Shown here piece after piece: positions 28,093 to 45,080 of a stretch of DNA of 64,000 nucleotides. Under the pieces are notes generated by a model. The model saw only the letters and a program-made list of their open reading frames with translations. It was not told the DNA's origin and searched no databases. Origin of the DNA: Sideroxydans sp. CL21 (lineage in GTDB: Bacteria; Pseudomonadota; Gammaproteobacteria; Burkholderiales; Gallionellaceae); assembly GCF_902459525.1 (NCBI RefSeq), contig NZ_LR699166.1:2802501-2866500 (forward strand), read 5' to 3'. How positions within the stretch are numbered: position 1 is the stretch's first letter; the number at the start of each line of letters is the position of its first letter. A program made the translations under genes and the position numbers.

Positions 28093-28795
28093 GCTTAGCT
28101 CCCGACGACTTTCTTACTTTCTTTTCCGGCTCAGCAACGACGGGGGCAGCAGCTTCCTGTTGTCCAGTCTGATGATCGCCCTTGTAGACCCAAACCTTGA
28201 CACCTATCAGGCCGTAGGTGGTCAGCGCTTCGGATGTTCCGTAGTCGATTTCTGCACGCAGAGTATGCAATGGCACACGGCCTTCGCGATACCACTCGGT
28301 ACGCGCGATCTCGATTCCGTTCAAACGCCCAGAACTCATGATCTTGATGCCTTGCGCGCCCAAACGCATTGCGTTCTGCATCGCGCGTTTCATGGCGCGA
28401 CGGAACATGATGCGCTTCTCGAGCTGCTGGGTGATGGAGTCGGCAATCAGTTGCGCGTCCACTTCCGGCTTGCGCACTTCTTCGATGTTCAGACCCACAT
28501 CGGGCAAGCCCATGCGTTTCTTCAGTTCGTTGCGCAGGGACTCGATATCCTCGCCCTTCTTGCCGATCACCACGCCAGGACGGGCCGTGTAAATAGTGAT
28601 CTTGGCATTTTTGGCCGGACGTTCGATAACGATCTTGGAGACTCCGGCACCCGCCAGTTTCTTCTTTAGATAGTCGCGCACTTCGATGTCTTTCAGCAGC
28701 AACTCGGAAAAGTGCTTGCTGTTGGAATACCACTTCGATGTCCAGTTTTTCTGAACGCTCAGACGGAATCCAATTGGATGAATTTTCTGACCCAT
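28076..28795 (-). CDS. rpsC: 30S ribosomal protein S3
   Basis: 239 residues. The KH domain carries [37 protein letters not shown] is the usual start. The C-terminal 25 residues ([20 protein letters not shown]) are a variable low-complexity tail. Confidence 0.97.
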   Translation of the reverse strand: MGQKIHPIGFRLSVQKNWTSKWYSNSKHFSELLLKDIEVRDYLKKKLAGAGVSKIVIERPAKNAKITIYTARPGVVIGKKGEDIESLRNELKKRMGLPDVGLNIEEVRKPEVDAQLIADSITQQLEKRIMFRRAMKRAMQNAMRLGAQGIKIMSSGRLNGIEIARTEWYREGRVPLHTLRAEIDYGTSEALTTYGLIGVKVWVYKGDHQTGQQEAAAPVVAEPEKKVRKSSGAKHATAS

Positions 28796-28798
28796 GCT

Positions 28799-29131
28799 TT
28801 AGCTCCCGACGACGATCGTTATGTGACAGGTTTGCTTCTCGATGCCGTTACCACGGCCTTTGGCGCGAGGAATCATGCGTTTCAAAGAAGTACCTTTGTC
28901 CACGTAGATGGTAGCGACCTTCAATTCGTCGATATCGGCGCCGTCGTTATGCTCGGCGTTGGCAATCGCGGAATCCAGTGCCTTCTTGATAATGCCACCG
29001 CCCTTTTTCGGGCTGAAAGCGAGGATGTTCAGCGCTTGCGCAACAGGCAGACCACGAATCTGGTCCGCAACCAGTCTGGCTTTCTGTGCCGACAGGCGAA
29101 CACCACGGATGACTGCTTTTGTACTCATCAT
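28799..29131 (-). CDS. rplV: 50S ribosomal protein L22
   Basis: 110 residues. [20 protein letters not shown] and the exit-tunnel loop [19 protein letters not shown] are present without the deletions known from macrolide resistance. Confidence 0.97.
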   Translation of the reverse strand: MMSTKAVIRGVRLSAQKARLVADQIRGLPVAQALNILAFSPKKGGGIIKKALDSAIANAEHNDGADIDELKVATIYVDKGTSLKRMIPRAKGRGNGIEKQTCHITIVVGS

Positions 29132-29137
29132 GTCTCC

Positions 29138-29419
29138 TTATTTCTTGGCGACTGCTTTTTTATCAGCAGCGTGACCTTTGAAGGTGCGGGTCAAAGAAAA
29201 TTCGCCAAGCTTGTGTCCAACCATGTTCTCGGAAACGTACACCGGGACATGCTGCTTGCCGTTGTGCACCGCGATCGTCAAACCAACGAACTCGGGCAAC
29301 ACGGTGGAACGACGCGACCAGGTTTTCACCGGGCGCTTGTCGCTGGTTGCGCGCACTGTCTCCACCTTCTTCAGCAGATGCAGATCGACGAATGGGCCTT
29401 TTTTAACTGAACGAGCCAT
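29138..29419 (-). CDS. rpsS: 30S ribosomal protein S19
   Basis: 93 residues. [40 protein letters not shown] and [10 protein letters not shown] are S19 motifs. Confidence 0.97.
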   Translation of the reverse strand: MARSVKKGPFVDLHLLKKVETVRATSDKRPVKTWSRRSTVLPEFVGLTIAVHNGKQHVPVYVSENMVGHKLGEFSLTRTFKGHAADKKAVAKK

Positions 29420-29432
29420 ATCTAGTTACCCC

Positions 29433-30260
29433 TTAAACCTGAAAGCGGCGGCGCACAATCATGCCGCTAGTACGCTTGTTGCGACGCGTGCGGAAGCCCT
29501 TGGCTGGCACACCCCATGGACTGACCGGATGACGGCCTGCCGCAGTTTTACCTTCACCACCACCGTGCGGGTGATCGACCGGGTTCATTGCCACACCGCG
29601 CACTGTCGGGCGGATACCGCGCCAACGATTTGCACCAGCTTTGCCAATGGAACGCAGGGAATGTTCGCCGTTACCGACTTCTCCGATGGTCGCGCGGCAA
29701 TCAACGTGCACCTTGCGGATTTCGCCGGAGCGCAGACGCAACTGAGCGTAGCTGCCTTCACGTGCCAGCAATTGCACAGATGCACCGGCCGAACGCGCCA
29801 ATTGAGCACCCTTGTTAGGCAACATTTCGATCGCGTGAATCGTGGAACCAACCGGGATATTGCGTAGCGGCAGTGCATTACCAGCTTTAATAGGCGCTTC
29901 CGGACCGCTCATCAACTGAGCTCCTGCAAAAATCCCTTTGGGAGCGATAATGTAGCGACGCTCACCGTCTGCATACACCAGCAACGCCAAGTGCGCAGTG
30001 CGGTTCGGGTCGTATTCCAGACGCTCAACTTTAGCCGGAACACCGTCCTTGTCGCGTTTGAAATCCACGAGGCGGTAATGCTTTTTGTGCCCACCACCCA
30101 TGTGACGCACGGTAATGTGGCCGTTATGGTTACGCCCTGCGGTTCTGGTCTTCTTCTCCAGCAACGACGCTTCGGGCTTGCCCTTGTGCAACTCCGGAGT
30201 GACAACGCGTACAACAGCGCGAGTTCCAGGTGATGTCGGTTTGAGTTTGATCAGTGCCAT
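29433..30260 (-). CDS. rplB: 50S ribosomal protein L2
   Basis: 275 residues. [19 protein letters not shown] and the peptidyl-transferase-near histidine loop [18 protein letters not shown] are present. Standard position between rplW and rpsS. Confidence 0.98.
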   Translation of the reverse strand: MALIKLKPTSPGTRAVVRVVTPELHKGKPEASLLEKKTRTAGRNHNGHITVRHMGGGHKKHYRLVDFKRDKDGVPAKVERLEYDPNRTAHLALLVYADGERRYIIAPKGIFAGAQLMSGPEAPIKAGNALPLRNIPVGSTIHAIEMLPNKGAQLARSAGASVQLLAREGSYAQLRLRSGEIRKVHVDCRATIGEVGNGEHSLRSIGKAGANRWRGIRPTVRGVAMNPVDHPHGGGEGKTAAGRHPVSPWGVPAKGFRTRRNKRTSGMIVRRRFQV

Positions 30261-30263
30261 GTT

Positions 30264-30581
30264 TTACCCCTGCTCGCTTGCAGCAAAGTTGATTTCCTGA
30301 CCGGCAGCCAGGCACACATAAGCCTTCTTCCAGTCCTTGCGGGCGCCCATATAGCGGCCGAAACGTTTTTGTTTGCCCTTGACGTTGCTGATCTGTACGC
30401 TATCAACAGTGACATTGAACAGCTTCTCAACAGCGGCCTTGACTTCCGGCTTGGTAGCATCGGATGCCACGCGGAAAATCACTTGCTCATTCAGTTCGGC
30501 AACGTAGGTTGCCTTCTCAGAAATCTGCGGCGCTAGCAAAATGTTCAGCAAACGCTCTTCGTTGAATTTTTGTGTACTCAT
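30264..30581 (-). CDS. rplW: 50S ribosomal protein L23
   Basis: 105 residues. [20 protein letters not shown] and [20 protein letters not shown] are L23 motifs. L23 is the docking site for trigger factor and SRP at the exit tunnel. Confidence 0.97.
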   Translation of the reverse strand: MSTQKFNEERLLNILLAPQISEKATYVAELNEQVIFRVASDATKPEVKAAVEKLFNVTVDSVQISNVKGKQKRFGRYMGARKDWKKAYVCLAAGQEINFAASEQG

Positions 30582-31198
30582 GCCAGCATCTCCTCGATTT
30601 TTGCGATCGCGCCGCGCGTCACCAAAACCTGAGGGAAACGAACCAAGCTGACCGGGTCGGCCTGGTGTGCTTCCACCACCAACACGTTCGGCAGATTGCG
30701 CGACGACAGATACAGGTTTTCGTCCAGGCTATCAGTAATGATCAGCACACGATCCAGACCCATGGCTTTGATCTTCTCAGCCAACAGCTTGGTCTTAGGC
30801 GCCGCAACTGACAACGCATCTATCACACTCAGACGACCATCTCGCACCAATTGCGAGAATATGGAAGCCAAGCCGGCGCGATACATTTTGCGGTTAATCT
30901 TTTGAGTGTAGTTTTGGTCAGGCGAGTTCGGGAAAATCTTGCCGCCACCACGCCACAACGGGCTTGATGCCATACCGGCACGAGCGCGGCCGGTACCCTT
31001 TTGGGCGAAAGGCTTGCGCGTGGATTTGGCGATCTCGCTACGGCCTTTTTGTTTGCTGCTAGCCGAACGCGCGTTTGCTTGATACGCAGTAACCAGTTGG
31101 TGAATCAGCGTTTCATTGTACTCACGGCCGAACAGATCGTCAGAAGCGCTCATGCTCGGCGCCGCCTTGCCGTTTTCGTTAATAACCTTTAGTTCCAT
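30578..31198 (-). CDS. rplD: 50S ribosomal protein L4
   Basis: 206 residues. [20 protein letters not shown] is the L4 tunnel loop signature. It overlaps both neighbours (1 base with rplC, 4 with rplW). In E. coli L4 controls the S10 operon; no such leader was recognised here. Confidence 0.97.
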   Translation of the reverse strand: MELKVINENGKAAPSMSASDDLFGREYNETLIHQLVTAYQANARSASSKQKGRSEIAKSTRKPFAQKGTGRARAGMASSPLWRGGGKIFPNSPDQNYTQKINRKMYRAGLASIFSQLVRDGRLSVIDALSVAAPKTKLLAEKIKAMGLDRVLIITDSLDENLYLSSRNLPNVLVVEAHQADPVSLVRFPQVLVTRGAIAKIEEMLA

Positions 31199-31842
31199 TA
31201 TGCCCCCGCTTTCACTGCCGGGCGCACGATCACGTCGCCGCCTGGCGCGCCCGGTACGGCGCCGCGCACCAGCAACAACTGGCGTTCGGCATCAATACGA
31301 ACGATTTGGAGATTTTGCACTGTGCGCTGCACGTCACCCAAGTGACCGGTCATGCGCTTACCTGGGAACACGCGTCCCGGATCCTGCGCCATACCGATAG
31401 AACCCGGAACGTTGTGCGACTTGGAGTTACCGTGAGAGGCACGACCAGATTTAAAGTGGTGACGCTTGATGGTACCGGCATAACCTTTACCGATGGTAAC
31501 ACCCGTCACGTCGACTTTCTGACCAACCTGAAACAGATCCACGCCAACCTTGCCACCGAGGGTCAGGCTGGCAAGCTGTTCTGGCGTGGCAGTGAATTCT
31601 TTCAGCACGCTACCGGCCTCGACGCCGGCTTTTGCGAAATGACCCGCAGCGGCTTTGGTCACACGGCTGGCGCGGCGCGTACCGTACGCAACCTGCACTG
31701 CACTGTAACCGTCCGTGGAAGCGGATTTGATCTGGGTGACACGATTGTTGGACACGTCCAACACCGTCACCGGCAACGATGTACCGTCGTCGGTAAAGAT
31801 GCGAGTCATGCCAATCTTGCGACCGACAAGTCCTAAGCTCAT
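31198..31842 (-). CDS. rplC: 50S ribosomal protein L3
   Basis: 214 residues. [20 protein letters not shown], and [20 protein letters not shown] with the methylatable glutamine near PGS. First large-subunit gene of the S10 cluster, 88 bp after rpsJ. Confidence 0.98.
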   Translation of the reverse strand: MSLGLVGRKIGMTRIFTDDGTSLPVTVLDVSNNRVTQIKSASTDGYSAVQVAYGTRRASRVTKAAAGHFAKAGVEAGSVLKEFTATPEQLASLTLGGKVGVDLFQVGQKVDVTGVTIGKGYAGTIKRHHFKSGRASHGNSKSHNVPGSIGMAQDPGRVFPGKRMTGHLGDVQRTVQNLQIVRIDAERQLLLVRGAVPGAPGGDVIVRPAVKAGA

Positions 31843-31930
31843 TATATTTTCCTTTTATTAAGGGGCTGACTTCAATTGGTCAGCCGATCCGTACTACAAA
31901 CTGCTAAAACTATTAACTACCCGACAACAA

Positions 31931-32242
31931 TCATTGCAACTTGATTTCCACATCCACACCAGCCGGCAGATCAAGCTTCATCAGCGCATCCACGGTTTTG
32001 TCCGTCGGATCCATGATGTCCATCAGGCGCAGATGGGTGCGAATTTCAAACTGGTCGCGCGAAGTCTTGTTCACATGCGGCGAACGCAAAATATCAAAAC
32101 GCTCGATCTTGGTGGGCAACGGAACCGGGCCCTTGACCACAGCACCGGTACGTTTGGCCGTATCCACAATTTGCAGCGCGGATTGGTCGATCAAACGATA
32201 ATCGAACGCCTTCAGGCGAATGCGAATTTTTTGACTTTGCAT
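31931..32242 (-). CDS. rpsJ: 30S ribosomal protein S10 (NusE)
   Basis: 103 residues, start [20 protein letters not shown]. The ATG at 32242 gives the family length; an ATG five codons upstream is rejected. S10 also acts as NusE in transcription antitermination with NusG (47624). First gene of the S10 operon, read from a promoter at the end of tuf. Confidence 0.97.
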   Translation of the reverse strand: MQSQKIRIRLKAFDYRLIDQSALQIVDTAKRTGAVVKGPVPLPTKIERFDILRSPHVNKTSRDQFEIRTHLRLMDIMDPTDKTVDALMKLDLPAGVDVEIKLQ

Positions 32243-32330
32243 AATCTTCTCTTGCATCTACGCGGCATTGCCGCTGGTTTAAAGAACGAAAACGCGTGAC
32301 CGCAGCCACGCGAGGGCGCGCATTGTATGC

Positions 32331-33521
<1,191 letters not shown>

Positions 33522-33546
33522 GATTTATCTCTCCGACTAGTCTGTA

Positions 33547-35643
<2,097 letters not shown>

Positions 35644-35670
35644 GGTGTACCTAACCTTGTCTTTATACTT

Positions 35671-36141
35671 TTAGAAACGGAAATGCGAGAACGCCTTGTT
35701 TGCATCAGCCATGCGATGGACTTCCTCACGCTTCTTGACTGCACCGCCACGACCTTCTGCAGCATCGATCAACTCTCCAGCCAAGCGCATACCCATGGAT
35801 TTTTCGCCACGCTTGCGCGCAAACTCCTTCAACCAGCGCATTGCCAGCGCCATACGGCGCGACGGACGAACTTCGACCGGAACCTGATAGTTGGCACCAC
35901 CGACGCGGCGACTCTTCACCTCAACCTGAGGCTTGGCATTGGAGATCGCCTGATTAAACACCTCAATCGGATCCTTGCCACTCTTCTTTGCGACCTGCTC
36001 CAGCGCACCGTACAAAATGCGCTCGGCGACCGACTTCTTGCCGGCCGTCATCAGCACATTAACGAACTTTGAAAGATCCTGATTGCCGTACTTTGGATCC
36101 GGCAGGACTTCGCGCTTGGGGACTTCTCTACGTCTTGGCAT
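35671..36141 (-). CDS. rpsG: 30S ribosomal protein S7
   Basis: 156 residues. [20 protein letters not shown] and [20 protein letters not shown] are S7 motifs. In enterobacteria it represses the str operon. Confidence 0.98.
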   Translation of the reverse strand: MPRRREVPKREVLPDPKYGNQDLSKFVNVLMTAGKKSVAERILYGALEQVAKKSGKDPIEVFNQAISNAKPQVEVKSRRVGGANYQVPVEVRPSRRMALAMRWLKEFARKRGEKSMGMRLAGELIDAAEGRGGAVKKREEVHRMADANKAFSHFRF

Positions 36142-36177
36142 ATCAATACCTCAGTTATATCTGTCTAAACTTCTGAA

Positions 36178-36555
36178 TTACGCTTTTTTCGGACGCTTCG
36201 CGCCGTACTTGGAACGGGACTGTTTACGATCCTTCACGCCTGCCGTATCCAGACTGCCGCGCACCATGTGGTAACGCACACCAGGCAAGTCCTTCACACG
36301 ACCACCGCGAATCAACACCACGCTGTGCTCTTGCAGGTTATGGCCTTCGCCGCCGATGTAGGAGATAACCTCGAAGCCATTGGTCAAACGCACCTTGGCA
36401 ACTTTACGCAGCGCCGAGTTCGGCTTCTTCGGTGTCGTGGTGTAAACGCGCGTGCAAACACCGCGTTTTTGAGGACTTCCCGCGAGAGCCGGCACCTTGC
36501 TCTTGGTCACTTCCGCCGTACGGCCCGTGCGCACTAACTGGTTGATGGTTGGCAT
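36178..36555 (-). CDS. rpsL: 30S ribosomal protein S12
   Basis: 125 residues. The decoding loop [15 protein letters not shown] has the wild-type lysine at the position where streptomycin-resistance changes occur, and [17 protein letters not shown] is intact. First gene of the str operon. Confidence 0.98.
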   Translation of the reverse strand: MPTINQLVRTGRTAEVTKSKVPALAGSPQKRGVCTRVYTTTPKKPNSALRKVAKVRLTNGFEVISYIGGEGHNLQEHSVVLIRGGRVKDLPGVRYHMVRGSLDTAGVKDRKQSRSKYGAKRPKKA

Positions 36556-36670
36556 TATTTATTCCGCTTCCTGAAAACTGTTTAAAAACTAATAGTTAAA
36601 CCAAAATACTTGTTCAGCAACTGCTCCCGCGTCGATTTGCACAGAAATGCGCGGACTAAAAAGACCGCGC

Positions 36671-36699
36671 ATTCTATTGATGAAGCCCTTGCCTGTCAA
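36671..36699 (-). promoter_or_regulatory. Str operon promoter
   Basis: On the minus strand, a perfect -35 TTGACA, 17-base spacer, -10 TAGAAT and discriminator GCGCGG. It starts 5 bp after the rpoC stop codon and leaves a leader of about 108 nt before rpsL. Confidence 0.85.
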
Positions 36700-36703
36700 G
36701 CAA

Positions 36704-39700
36704 CTAGACGCCCTCTTGCGTCTCCGCAGCTGCTGCAACCTCGGCCAATCCAGCGCCTTGGGCAATGTCCAGACCCAATCGCTGCTTGCGACGCAGCACG
36801 TGATAGGCCAAACCGGTACCTGCCGGGATAAGGCGACCCACGATGACGTTCTCCTTGAGTCCGCGCAAATCGTCCTTCTTGCCCATGATTGCCGCTTCGG
36901 TCAGCACGCGCGTCGTTTCCTGGAAGGAAGCGGCGGAGATAAACGAATCGGTGGACAATGATGCCTTGGTGATACCCAGCAGCATGTGCTGGAATGTCGC
37001 CGGCTCCTTGCCTGCCGCCACCACGCGCTCGTTCTCCTGCAACATCTCTGCGCGCTCCACCTGCTCTTTTGGAATGAAGGTGGTATCTCCCTCATCGACG
37101 ATGGCGATCCGGCGCAACATCTGACGCACGATTACTTCGATGTGCTTGTCGTTGATCTTCACGCCCTGCAAGCGGTATACATCCTGCACTTCGTCAGTGA
37201 TGTACTGTGCCAATGCCTCGATACCCAGCAAGCGCAGGATGTCGTGCGGATCGGCCGGGCCGTCCACGATCATTTCGCCCTGGTTCACCACTTGACCATC
37301 GTGCACCAGCACATGCTTGTCCTTGGTGATCAGGAATTCATGCGCCTCGCCCGTAACGTCGGTGATAACCAGGCGCTGTTTACCCTTGGTTTCCTTGCCG
37401 AACGAGGCCGTACCGGTGACTTCCGCCAGCATGCCCGCATCTTTCGGCGAGCGTGCTTCGAACAACTCGGCCACACGCGGCAGACCGCCGGTGATGTCGC
37501 GAGTCTTGGAGCTTTCCTGCGGGATACGTGCCAGCACGTCGCCCACGCCCACATGTTGACCGTCTTCCACGGTAATGATGGAGCCGACCTGGAAAGTCAC
37601 CGAGATTGGCGTATCGGTACCGGCGATCTTGATCTCGTGTCCGGCGTCATCCAGTAGGCGCACCAGCGGACGCACGCCCTTGCCGGTTGTGGAGCGCTTA
37701 GGATCGATGACCACCAAGGTGGACAGGCCGGTCACTTCGTCGATCTGCTTGGCAACGGTAGAACCCTCTTCCACATTCTCGAAACGCACACGACCCGCGT
37801 ATTCGGTAATGATCGGACGTGTATGCGGATCCCATGTCGCCAGCACTACTCCTGCCTTCACTGAAACCCCCTCACGCTCTGTCAGGTTGGCACCGTAAGG
37901 CACCTTGTGACGCTCGCGCTCGCGACCATGATCGTCGGTCACCATCACTTCGCCGGAACGCGCCACCACCACCAGCTCACCGCGTGCCGTGGTCACGGTA
38001 CGCATGTTCGGGCTGTACTTGATGAGACCGTTCGACTTGCTTTCGACCTGGCTGGCCACCACGGTACGCGATGCCGCGCCGCCGATGTGGAAAGTACGCA
38101 TGGTCAGCTGGGTACCCGGTTCGCCGATGGACTGTGCGGCGATCACACCGACCGCTTCGCCCACGTTCACCAAGCCGCCGCGACCCAGATCGCGACCGTA
38201 GCACTTGGCACACAAACCATAACGCGTATCGCAGGTCAGCGGGGTGCGCACCCGCACTTCGTCAACACCAAGAGACTCGATATGTTCCACTTTGTCTTCG
38301 TCGAGCAGCGTTCCTGCTTCATACATGGTTTCGCTGGTTTCCGGATTAACCACGTCAGCCGCCACGACGCGACCAAGGATGCGCTCACGCAGGGCCTCAA
38401 TCACTTCACCGCCTTCGACCAGCGCCTTCATCGAACGGCCGTTGGTCGTACCGCAATCGGTTTCGGTAATGACCAGATCCTGCGTCACATCCACCAGACG
38501 GCGTGTCAGGTAGCCGGAGTTCGCTGTCTTCAACGCCGTATCCGCCAAGCCCTTACGTGCACCGTGCGTGGAGATGAAGTACTGCAGCATGTTCAGACCT
38601 TCGCGGAAGTTCGCGGTGATCGGCGTCTCGATGATGGAACCGTCCGGCTTCGCCATCAGGCCGCGCATACCGGACAACTGACGGATCTGCGCCGCAGAAC
38701 CGCGCGCACCGGAGTCGGCCATCATGTAGATGGAGTTGAACGACTCCTGCGTAATCGCTTTACCCTTCTTGTCAAACAGCGCCTCGCCAGTCAGCAGATC
38801 GCGAACGGGCTCGACACCAAGTTGATCCATCATGGCTTTGGCAACCTGGTCACCAGTACGGCCCCAGATGTCCACCACCTTGTTGTAACGCTCGCCCTGA
38901 GTCACCAGGCCGGAGGTGTACTGGGTCTGTATTTCGTGCACTTCCTTCTCTGCAGCGGCGATCAGCTCGTTCTTCTGTTGCGGAACCAGCATGTCGTCCA
39001 CACAAATCGAGATACCGGCGCGGGTCGCATAGGCAAAGCCGGTATACATCAACTGGTCGGCCATGATCACCGTGTCGCGCAGCCCACAACGACGAAAACT
39101 GGTGTTGATCAGACGCGAGATCTCTTTCTTTTTCAGTGTTTTGTTGACGGCGCTGAACGGCAGGTTAGTCGGCAAAAGCTCGGACAGGATGGAACGACCA
39201 ACAGTCGTTTCGTAACGCGTACGCTTTTCTTCCTTCTCGCCCGCTTCGTTGATAAACGATTCCTTGATGCGCACCAACACTTTGGCTTGCAGGTCGACCT
39301 GGTTGGAACGGTAGGCACGCAACACTTCGGATACATCGGCAAACATCGAGCCTTCGCCCAATGCGCCAATCTTTTCGCGCGTCATGTAGTACAGACCCAG
39401 CACGATATCCTGCGACGGAACGATGATCGGCTCGCCGTTGGCGGGCGACAACACGTTGTTGGAGGCCAGCATCAGGGTGCGTGCTTCCATCTGCGCTTCC
39501 AGCGACAGCGGAACGTGCACGGCCATTTGGTCACCGTCGAAGTCGGCGTTGAATGCAGAGCAGACCAGCGGATGCAGCTGGATCGCTTTGCCTTCGATCA
39601 GGATAGGTTCGAATGCCTGGATACCCAAACGGTGCAGCGTCGGCGCACGGTTCAGCATTACCGGGTGTTCATGGATGACTTCTTCCAGGATGTCCCACAC

Positions 39701-40921
39701 GATAGGTTCTTCAGCCTCGACCATGCGCTTGCCGGCCTTGATCGTGGTCGCCAGACCCATCTTTTCCAGACGTTCGAAGATGAAAGGCTTGAACAGTTCC
39801 AGCGCCATCTTCTTGGGCAGGCCACACTGATGCAGCTTGAGTTGCGGCCCCACCACGATCACGGAACGGCCGGAGTAGTCCACGCGCTTACCCAGCAAGT
39901 TCTGACGGAAACGACCGCCCTTGCCCTTGATCATATCGGCCAGCGACTTCAGCGGACGCTTGTTGGCTCCAGTCATGGCTTTGCCGCGACGGCCGTTATC
40001 CAGCAGAGAGTCCACGGACTCCTGCAACATGCGCTTCTCGTTGCGCACGATGATTTCCGGCGCTTTCAGCTCGAGCAGGCGTTTCAGGCGGTTGTTGCGG
40101 TTGATGACCCGGCGATAGAGATCGTTCAGATCGGACGTGGCAAAACGACCGCCGTCCAGCGGTACCAACGGACGCAGTTCAGGCGGCAGTACCGGCAGCA
40201 CTTCCATCACCATCCATTCCGGCTTGATGCCGGACTGCATGAACGCTTCCAGCACCTTCAGGCGCTTGGCGTATTTCTTGATCTTGGTCTCTGAACTGGT
40301 CGCTTCCAATTCGGCGCGCAGCTTCTCGATCTCGGCAGGCACGTCCAGCGCACGTAGCAGAGCGCGAACACCTTCCGCACCCATCACCGCTTGAAATTCG
40401 TCGCCGTACTCTTCCAGCTTGGCCAGGTAGTCATCTTCCGACAGCAGCTGGGCGCGATTCAACGGGGTCATGCCCGGCTCGGTCACGACATAGGCTTCAA
40501 AGTACAACACGCGCTCAATGTCGCGCAGGGTCATGTCCAGCACCATGCCCAGACGGGACGGCAGCGATTTCAGGAACCAGATATGCGCAACCGGCGAAGC
40601 CAGCTCAATATGACCCATGCGCTCGCGGCGCACTTTGGACAAGGTAACTTCGACACCGCATTTTTCACAGATCACGCCACGATGCTTGAGGCGCTTGTAC
40701 TTGCCGCACAGACATTCGTAATCTTTGACCGGCCCGAATATCTTGGCGCAGAACAGGCCATCACGCTCCGGTTTGAACGTGCGATAGTTAATGGTTTCCG
40801 GCTTTTTTACTTCGCCGTAGGACCACGAACGGATCTTTTCGGGAGAAGCCAGACCGATCTTGATCGTGTCGAACTCTTCCTTCTGTGTAACCTGCTTGAA
40901 TAAATCCAGCAATGCTTTCAT
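36704..40921 (-). CDS. rpoC: RNA polymerase beta-prime subunit
   Basis: 1405 residues. The N-terminal zinc finger is [20 protein letters not shown]. The catalytic Mg motif is [12 protein letters not shown]. The trigger loop and the second zinc site ([13 protein letters not shown]) are present. It follows rpoB after a 91-bp gap filled by a repeat. Confidence 0.98.
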   Translation of the reverse strand: MKALLDLFKQVTQKEEFDTIKIGLASPEKIRSWSYGEVKKPETINYRTFKPERDGLFCAKIFGPVKDYECLCGKYKRLKHRGVICEKCGVEVTLSKVRRERMGHIELASPVAHIWFLKSLPSRLGMVLDMTLRDIERVLYFEAYVVTEPGMTPLNRAQLLSEDDYLAKLEEYGDEFQAVMGAEGVRALLRALDVPAEIEKLRAELEATSSETKIKKYAKRLKVLEAFMQSGIKPEWMVMEVLPVLPPELRPLVPLDGGRFATSDLNDLYRRVINRNNRLKRLLELKAPEIIVRNEKRMLQESVDSLLDNGRRGKAMTGANKRPLKSLADMIKGKGGRFRQNLLGKRVDYSGRSVIVVGPQLKLHQCGLPKKMALELFKPFIFERLEKMGLATTIKAGKRMVEAEEPIVWDILEEVIHEHPVMLNRAPTLHRLGIQAFEPILIEGKAIQLHPLVCSAFNADFDGDQMAVHVPLSLEAQMEARTLMLASNNVLSPANGEPIIVPSQDIVLGLYYMTREKIGALGEGSMFADVSEVLRAYRSNQVDLQAKVLVRIKESFINEAGEKEEKRTRYETTVGRSILSELLPTNLPFSAVNKTLKKKEISRLINTSFRRCGLRDTVIMADQLMYTGFAYATRAGISICVDDMLVPQQKNELIAAAEKEVHEIQTQYTSGLVTQGERYNKVVDIWGRTGDQVAKAMMDQLGVEPVRDLLTGEALFDKKGKAITQESFNSIYMMADSGARGSAAQIRQLSGMRGLMAKPDGSIIETPITANFREGLNMLQYFISTHGARKGLADTALKTANSGYLTRRLVDVTQDLVITETDCGTTNGRSMKALVEGGEVIEALRERILGRVVAADVVNPETSETMYEAGTLLDEDKVEHIESLGVDEVRVRTPLTCDTRYGLCAKCYGRDLGRGGLVNVGEAVGVIAAQSIGEPGTQLTMRTFHIGGAASRTVVASQVESKSNGLIKYSPNMRTVTTARGELVVVARSGEVMVTDDHGRERERHKVPYGANLTEREGVSVKAGVVLATWDPHTRPIITEYAGRVRFENVEEGSTVAKQIDEVTGLSTLVVIDPKRSTTGKGVRPLVRLLDDAGHEIKIAGTDTPISVTFQVGSIITVEDGQHVGVGDVLARIPQESSKTRDITGGLPRVAELFEARSPKDAGMLAEVTGTASFGKETKGKQRLVITDVTGEAHEFLITKDKHVLVHDGQVVNQGEMIVDGPADPHDILRLLGIEALAQYITDEVQDVYRLQGVKINDKHIEVIVRQMLRRIAIVDEGDTTFIPKEQVERAEMLQENERVVAAGKEPATFQHMLLGITKASLSTDSFISAASFQETTRVLTEAAIMGKKDDLRGLKENVIVGRLIPAGTGLAYHVLRRKQRLGLDIAQGAGLAEVAAAAETQEGV

Positions 40922-40941
40922 GTGTAACTCCTTATTAAGGA

Positions 40942-41012
40942 TTTAGGGTACGGGATACAGGATTCAGGAAAGCACTTGGCTAAATCCTGTATCCCGTATC
41001 CTGATTCCTGAA
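40942..41012. repeat. Dispersed inverted repeat in the rpoB-rpoC gap
   Basis: GGGATACAGGATTCAGGA (near 40953) and its near reverse complement TAAATCCTGTATCCCGTATC (near 40981) face each other across about 12 bases. Two further half copies, CCTGATTCCTGAAT, follow. A tandem copy of the same unit forms the start of the lytic transglycosylase gene at 57233. The repeat would make a hairpin in the rpoBC transcript. Confidence 0.65.
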
Positions 41013-44000
41013 TTAGTGGCGTTCCAGATCGATATCGATACCCAGCGAGCGGATTTCCTTGGTGAGCACGTTGAACGACTCAGGCATGCCCGCATCGATC
41101 TTGTGTTCGCCCTTGACGATGTTCTCGTACACCTTGGTGCGTCCGTTAACGTCATCCGACTTGACCGTAAGCATTTCCTGCAGCGTGTACGCCGCACCAT
41201 ATGCTTCCAGCGCCCACACTTCCATCTCACCGAAGCGCTGACCACCGAATTGCGCCTTGCCGCCCAGAGGTTGCTGAGTGACCAAGCTGTACGGGCCAGT
41301 AGAACGCGCGTGCATCTTGTCGTCGACCAAGTGGTGCAGCTTCAACACGTGCATGTAACCCACGGTTACCTTGCGATCGAATGGGTCACCGGTACGTCCG
41401 TCATACAGCTGTATCTGTCCGGAGCGCGGCAGATCGGCCAGTTCCAGCAGATCCTTGATCTCTTCTTCGCTGGCACCGTCGAATACCGGCGTTGCAAACG
41501 GCACACCTGCCTTCAGGTTGCGGCACAACTCGACCACTTCTTCGTCGGTAAAGGTCGCAATCTCGTCGGCCTGGTCGCCTTTGTATATCTTGCCCAGGAA
41601 CTTGCGTACGTCGGCGACCTTTGCTTGCGCTTCCAGCATCTGCTCGATTTTTTTGCCCAGGCCTTTTGCAGCCCAACCCAAATGCACTTCCAACACCTGA
41701 CCGATGTTCATACGCGACGGCACGCCCAGCGGGTTCAGCACCACTTCCACCGGCGTACCGTCGGCCATGCGCGGCATGTCCTCCACCGGCACGATGCGTG
41801 ACACCACACCCTTGTTACCGTGGCGGCCGGCCATCTTGTCGCCGGGCTGCAGACGGCGTTTCACAGCCACATACACCTTGACCATCTTCTGTACGCCGGC
41901 TTGCAACTCGTCGCCCTGCGTCAGTTTTTTCTTCTTCAGTTCGAACGCTGCGTCGAATTCCACACGTTTCTGCGCCAAACCTTCCTTGACCTGCTCCATC
42001 TGGACAGCCACATCATCGTCGGCGACACGGATGTCGAACCACTGATGATGCTCGACGCTATGCAAATATTCCTTGCTCAGCTTGGTGCCCTTGGCCAGCT
42101 TCTTCGGACCGCCGTTGGCGACCTTGTTGTGCAACAGCTTTTCCAGGCGGGAGAACAAGTCAGCCTCAACGATGCGCATCTGGTCGGCCAAGTCTTTCTT
42201 GTAGCGTGACAGTTCGTCGTCGATGATCTGCTGAGCGCGCTTGTCGCGTTGCAGACCTTCGCGGGTGAATACTTGCACATCGATGACGGTACCGGAAATA
42301 CCGGCCTTCACGCGCAGCGAAGTATCCTTCACATCGGACGCCTTCTCGCCGAAGATCGCGCGCAGCAGCTTCTCTTCCGGCGTCAGTTGCGTTTCGCCTT
42401 TTGGAGTGACTTTGCCCACCAGCACATCGCCCACCCCGACTTCCGCGCCGATGTGCACAATGCCGCACTCGTCCAGACGCGCCATCTGTGCTTCGGACAA
42501 ATTCGGGATATCGCGTGTAATTTCTTCCGTGCCCAGCTTAGTATCGCGCGCCATCACCGTCAGCTCTTCAATGTGGATCGAAGTGAAGCGGTCTTCTGCA
42601 ACCACACGCTCGGAGATCAGGATCGAGTCCTCGAAGTTGTAACCGTTCCATGGCATGAACGCGATCATCATGTTCTGGCCCAGCGCCAACTCGCCCATAT
42701 CGGTCGATGCACCGTCTGCCACCACATCGCCGCGAGCAATTTCGTCGCCCACGCGCACCAGCGGACGCTGGTTGATGTTGGTATTCTGGTTGGAACGGGT
42801 GTACTTGGTCAGGTTGTAGATGTCCACACCGACTTCTCCTGCAGTGGTTTCGTCGTCATTGACTCGAACCACGATACGGCCGGAATCCACATAGTCCACA
42901 CGACCACCACGCCAAGCTTGCACAGCCGTGCCGGAGTCGACCGCTACCGTACGCTCGATACCGGTACCGACCAGCGCCTTCTCGGCACGCAACACAGGCA
43001 CAGCCTGGCGTTGCATGTTGGCGCCCATCAATGCGCGGTTCGCGTCATCGTGTTCCAGGAACGGGATCAGCGACGCAGCCACGGACACCACCTGTGCCGG
43101 CGCCACGTCCATGTATTCCAGTTTGTCCGGCTCGGCCAACACGAACTCGTTATGCTGGCGTGCAGACACGATGTCGTTGGTGAAGTGACCCTTCTTGTCC
43201 AGTTCGGCGTTCGCCTGGGCGATGGTGAACTTGCCTTCTTCGATGGCGGACAGATAGTCAACATCGTCGGTCGCACGGCTCTTCACGACACGGCGATAAG
43301 GTGTTTCGATGAAGCCGTATTCGTTGGTGCGTGCATACAGCGCCAGCGAGTTGATCAGGCCGATGTTCGGACCTTCCGGTGTTTCGATCGGGCACACGCG
43401 GCCGTAGTGGGTCGGGTGCACGTCGCGCACTTCGAAACCGGCGCGTTCGCGGGTCAGACCACCCGGACCCAGTGCGGAGATACGACGCTTGTGTGTCACT
43501 TCCGCCAAGGGGTTGGTCTGGTCCATGAACTGCGACAATTGCGAAGAACCGAAGAATTCCTTCACCGCAGCCGAAATCGGCTTGGCGTTGATCAGGTCGT
43601 GCGGCATCAGGTTGTCGGCTTCGGCTTGGCCGAGGCGTTCCTTCACGGCGCGCTCAACGCGAGCCAGACCGGTACGGAACTGGTTCTCGGCCAATTCGCC
43701 CACGGCGCGCACGCGGCGGTTACCCAGGTGATCGATGTCGTCGATCTCGCCGCGACCATTGCGTAACTCGACCAGAATACGGATCACTTCCACGATGTCT
43801 TCATTGGACAGGATGACGGCACCTGTCAACTCTTCGCGACCGACGCGACGGTTGAACTTCATGCGGCCCACGGCGGACAGATCGTAGCGGTCTTCATTGA
43901 AGAATAGACCGTTGAACAACGCCTCTACGGCGTCTTCAGTAGGCGGCTCGCCGGGACGCATCATGCGATAGATCGCCACGCGTGCCGTCCACAAATCTGT

Positions 44001-45080
44001 AGTCTCATCAGTACGCAGAGTCTGTGAAATGAATGCTCCCTGATCCAGATCATTCGTATACAGGGTATGAATTTTTGCCACGCCAGCCGCTTCCAGCTTG
44101 CCCAGCAATGTCTCGGTGATTTCATCATTGGCATTGGCGATGATCTCGCCGCTGTCCTTGTCAACGATGTTGTGCGCCAATACACGGCCTATCAGGAAAT
44201 CCGCTCCCACGGCCAGCTTGTCGATACCTGCTTCCTGTATCTCGCGGATGTGCCGCACGGTGATGCGTTTGTCCTTGGCAACGATGAGCTTGCCTTTGCC
44301 TTCAATATCAAAGCGCGCGATTTCGCCGCGCAGTCGCTCCGGCACCACTTCGAACTGGATGCCTTTCTTGCTGAAATGGAAGGTGTCGTTGCTGAAGAAC
44401 ATCTCCAGAATCTGTTCGGGTGTATAGCCCAATGACTTCAGCAGAATGGTCACCGGCATCTTGCGGCGACGGTCGATACGGAAATACACGTAGTCCTTGG
44501 CATCGAACTCGAAGTCCAGCCAGGAACCGCGATAGGGAATCACGCGCGCCGAAAACAGCAGCTTGCCGGAAGAATGGGTCTTGCCGCGGTCATGCTCGAA
44601 GAACACGCCGGGTGAACGGTGCAGCTGCGAAACGATAACGCGCTCCGTGCCGTTGATAACGAAAGAGCCGGTATGCGTCATCAACGGGATCTCGCCCATA
44701 TAGACTTCCTGCTCTTTCACTTCTTTCACGGTCGGCTTGGATGCCTCCTTGTCCAGGATGGTCAGGCGCACGCGAGCACGCAATGGAGATGCGTAAGTCA
44801 GGCCGCGCTGCTGGCACTCACGCACATCGAACGGCGGCATACCCAGCGTATAGCTGACAAAGTCCAGACGCGCGAACTTGGTGTGGCTTTCAATCGGAAA
44901 GATGGAATTGAAAGCCGCTTGCAGGCCTTCATTCTTGCGCTGCTCGGGCGCGACCCAAGCCTGCAGGAAATCGCTGTATGATTCCAGCTGGGTGGACAGC
45001 AAAAACGGCACCGGCAAAGCGCCGACGCGCTTTGCAAAACTTTTACGAATACGTTTTTTTTCGGTAAAAGAATAGCTCAT
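41013..45080 (-). CDS. rpoB: RNA polymerase beta subunit
   Basis: 1355 residues. The rifampicin region [20 protein letters not shown] and [12 protein letters not shown] is of wild-type form. [15 protein letters not shown] and the C-terminal clamp segment are complete. It follows rplL after a 159-bp gap with an attenuator-like hairpin. Confidence 0.98.
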   Translation of the reverse strand: MSYSFTEKKRIRKSFAKRVGALPVPFLLSTQLESYSDFLQAWVAPEQRKNEGLQAAFNSIFPIESHTKFARLDFVSYTLGMPPFDVRECQQRGLTYASPLRARVRLTILDKEASKPTVKEVKEQEVYMGEIPLMTHTGSFVINGTERVIVSQLHRSPGVFFEHDRGKTHSSGKLLFSARVIPYRGSWLDFEFDAKDYVYFRIDRRRKMPVTILLKSLGYTPEQILEMFFSNDTFHFSKKGIQFEVVPERLRGEIARFDIEGKGKLIVAKDKRITVRHIREIQEAGIDKLAVGADFLIGRVLAHNIVDKDSGEIIANANDEITETLLGKLEAAGVAKIHTLYTNDLDQGAFISQTLRTDETTDLWTARVAIYRMMRPGEPPTEDAVEALFNGLFFNEDRYDLSAVGRMKFNRRVGREELTGAVILSNEDIVEVIRILVELRNGRGEIDDIDHLGNRRVRAVGELAENQFRTGLARVERAVKERLGQAEADNLMPHDLINAKPISAAVKEFFGSSQLSQFMDQTNPLAEVTHKRRISALGPGGLTRERAGFEVRDVHPTHYGRVCPIETPEGPNIGLINSLALYARTNEYGFIETPYRRVVKSRATDDVDYLSAIEEGKFTIAQANAELDKKGHFTNDIVSARQHNEFVLAEPDKLEYMDVAPAQVVSVAASLIPFLEHDDANRALMGANMQRQAVPVLRAEKALVGTGIERTVAVDSGTAVQAWRGGRVDYVDSGRIVVRVNDDETTAGEVGVDIYNLTKYTRSNQNTNINQRPLVRVGDEIARGDVVADGASTDMGELALGQNMMIAFMPWNGYNFEDSILISERVVAEDRFTSIHIEELTVMARDTKLGTEEITRDIPNLSEAQMARLDECGIVHIGAEVGVGDVLVGKVTPKGETQLTPEEKLLRAIFGEKASDVKDTSLRVKAGISGTVIDVQVFTREGLQRDKRAQQIIDDELSRYKKDLADQMRIVEADLFSRLEKLLHNKVANGGPKKLAKGTKLSKEYLHSVEHHQWFDIRVADDDVAVQMEQVKEGLAQKRVEFDAAFELKKKKLTQGDELQAGVQKMVKVYVAVKRRLQPGDKMAGRHGNKGVVSRIVPVEDMPRMADGTPVEVVLNPLGVPSRMNIGQVLEVHLGWAAKGLGKKIEQMLEAQAKVADVRKFLGKIYKGDQADEIATFTDEEVVELCRNLKAGVPFATPVFDGASEEEIKDLLELADLPRSGQIQLYDGRTGDPFDRKVTVGYMHVLKLHHLVDDKMHARSTGPYSLVTQQPLGGKAQFGGQRFGEMEVWALEAYGAAYTLQEMLTVKSDDVNGRTKVYENIVKGEHKIDAGMPESFNVLTKEIRSLGIDIDLERH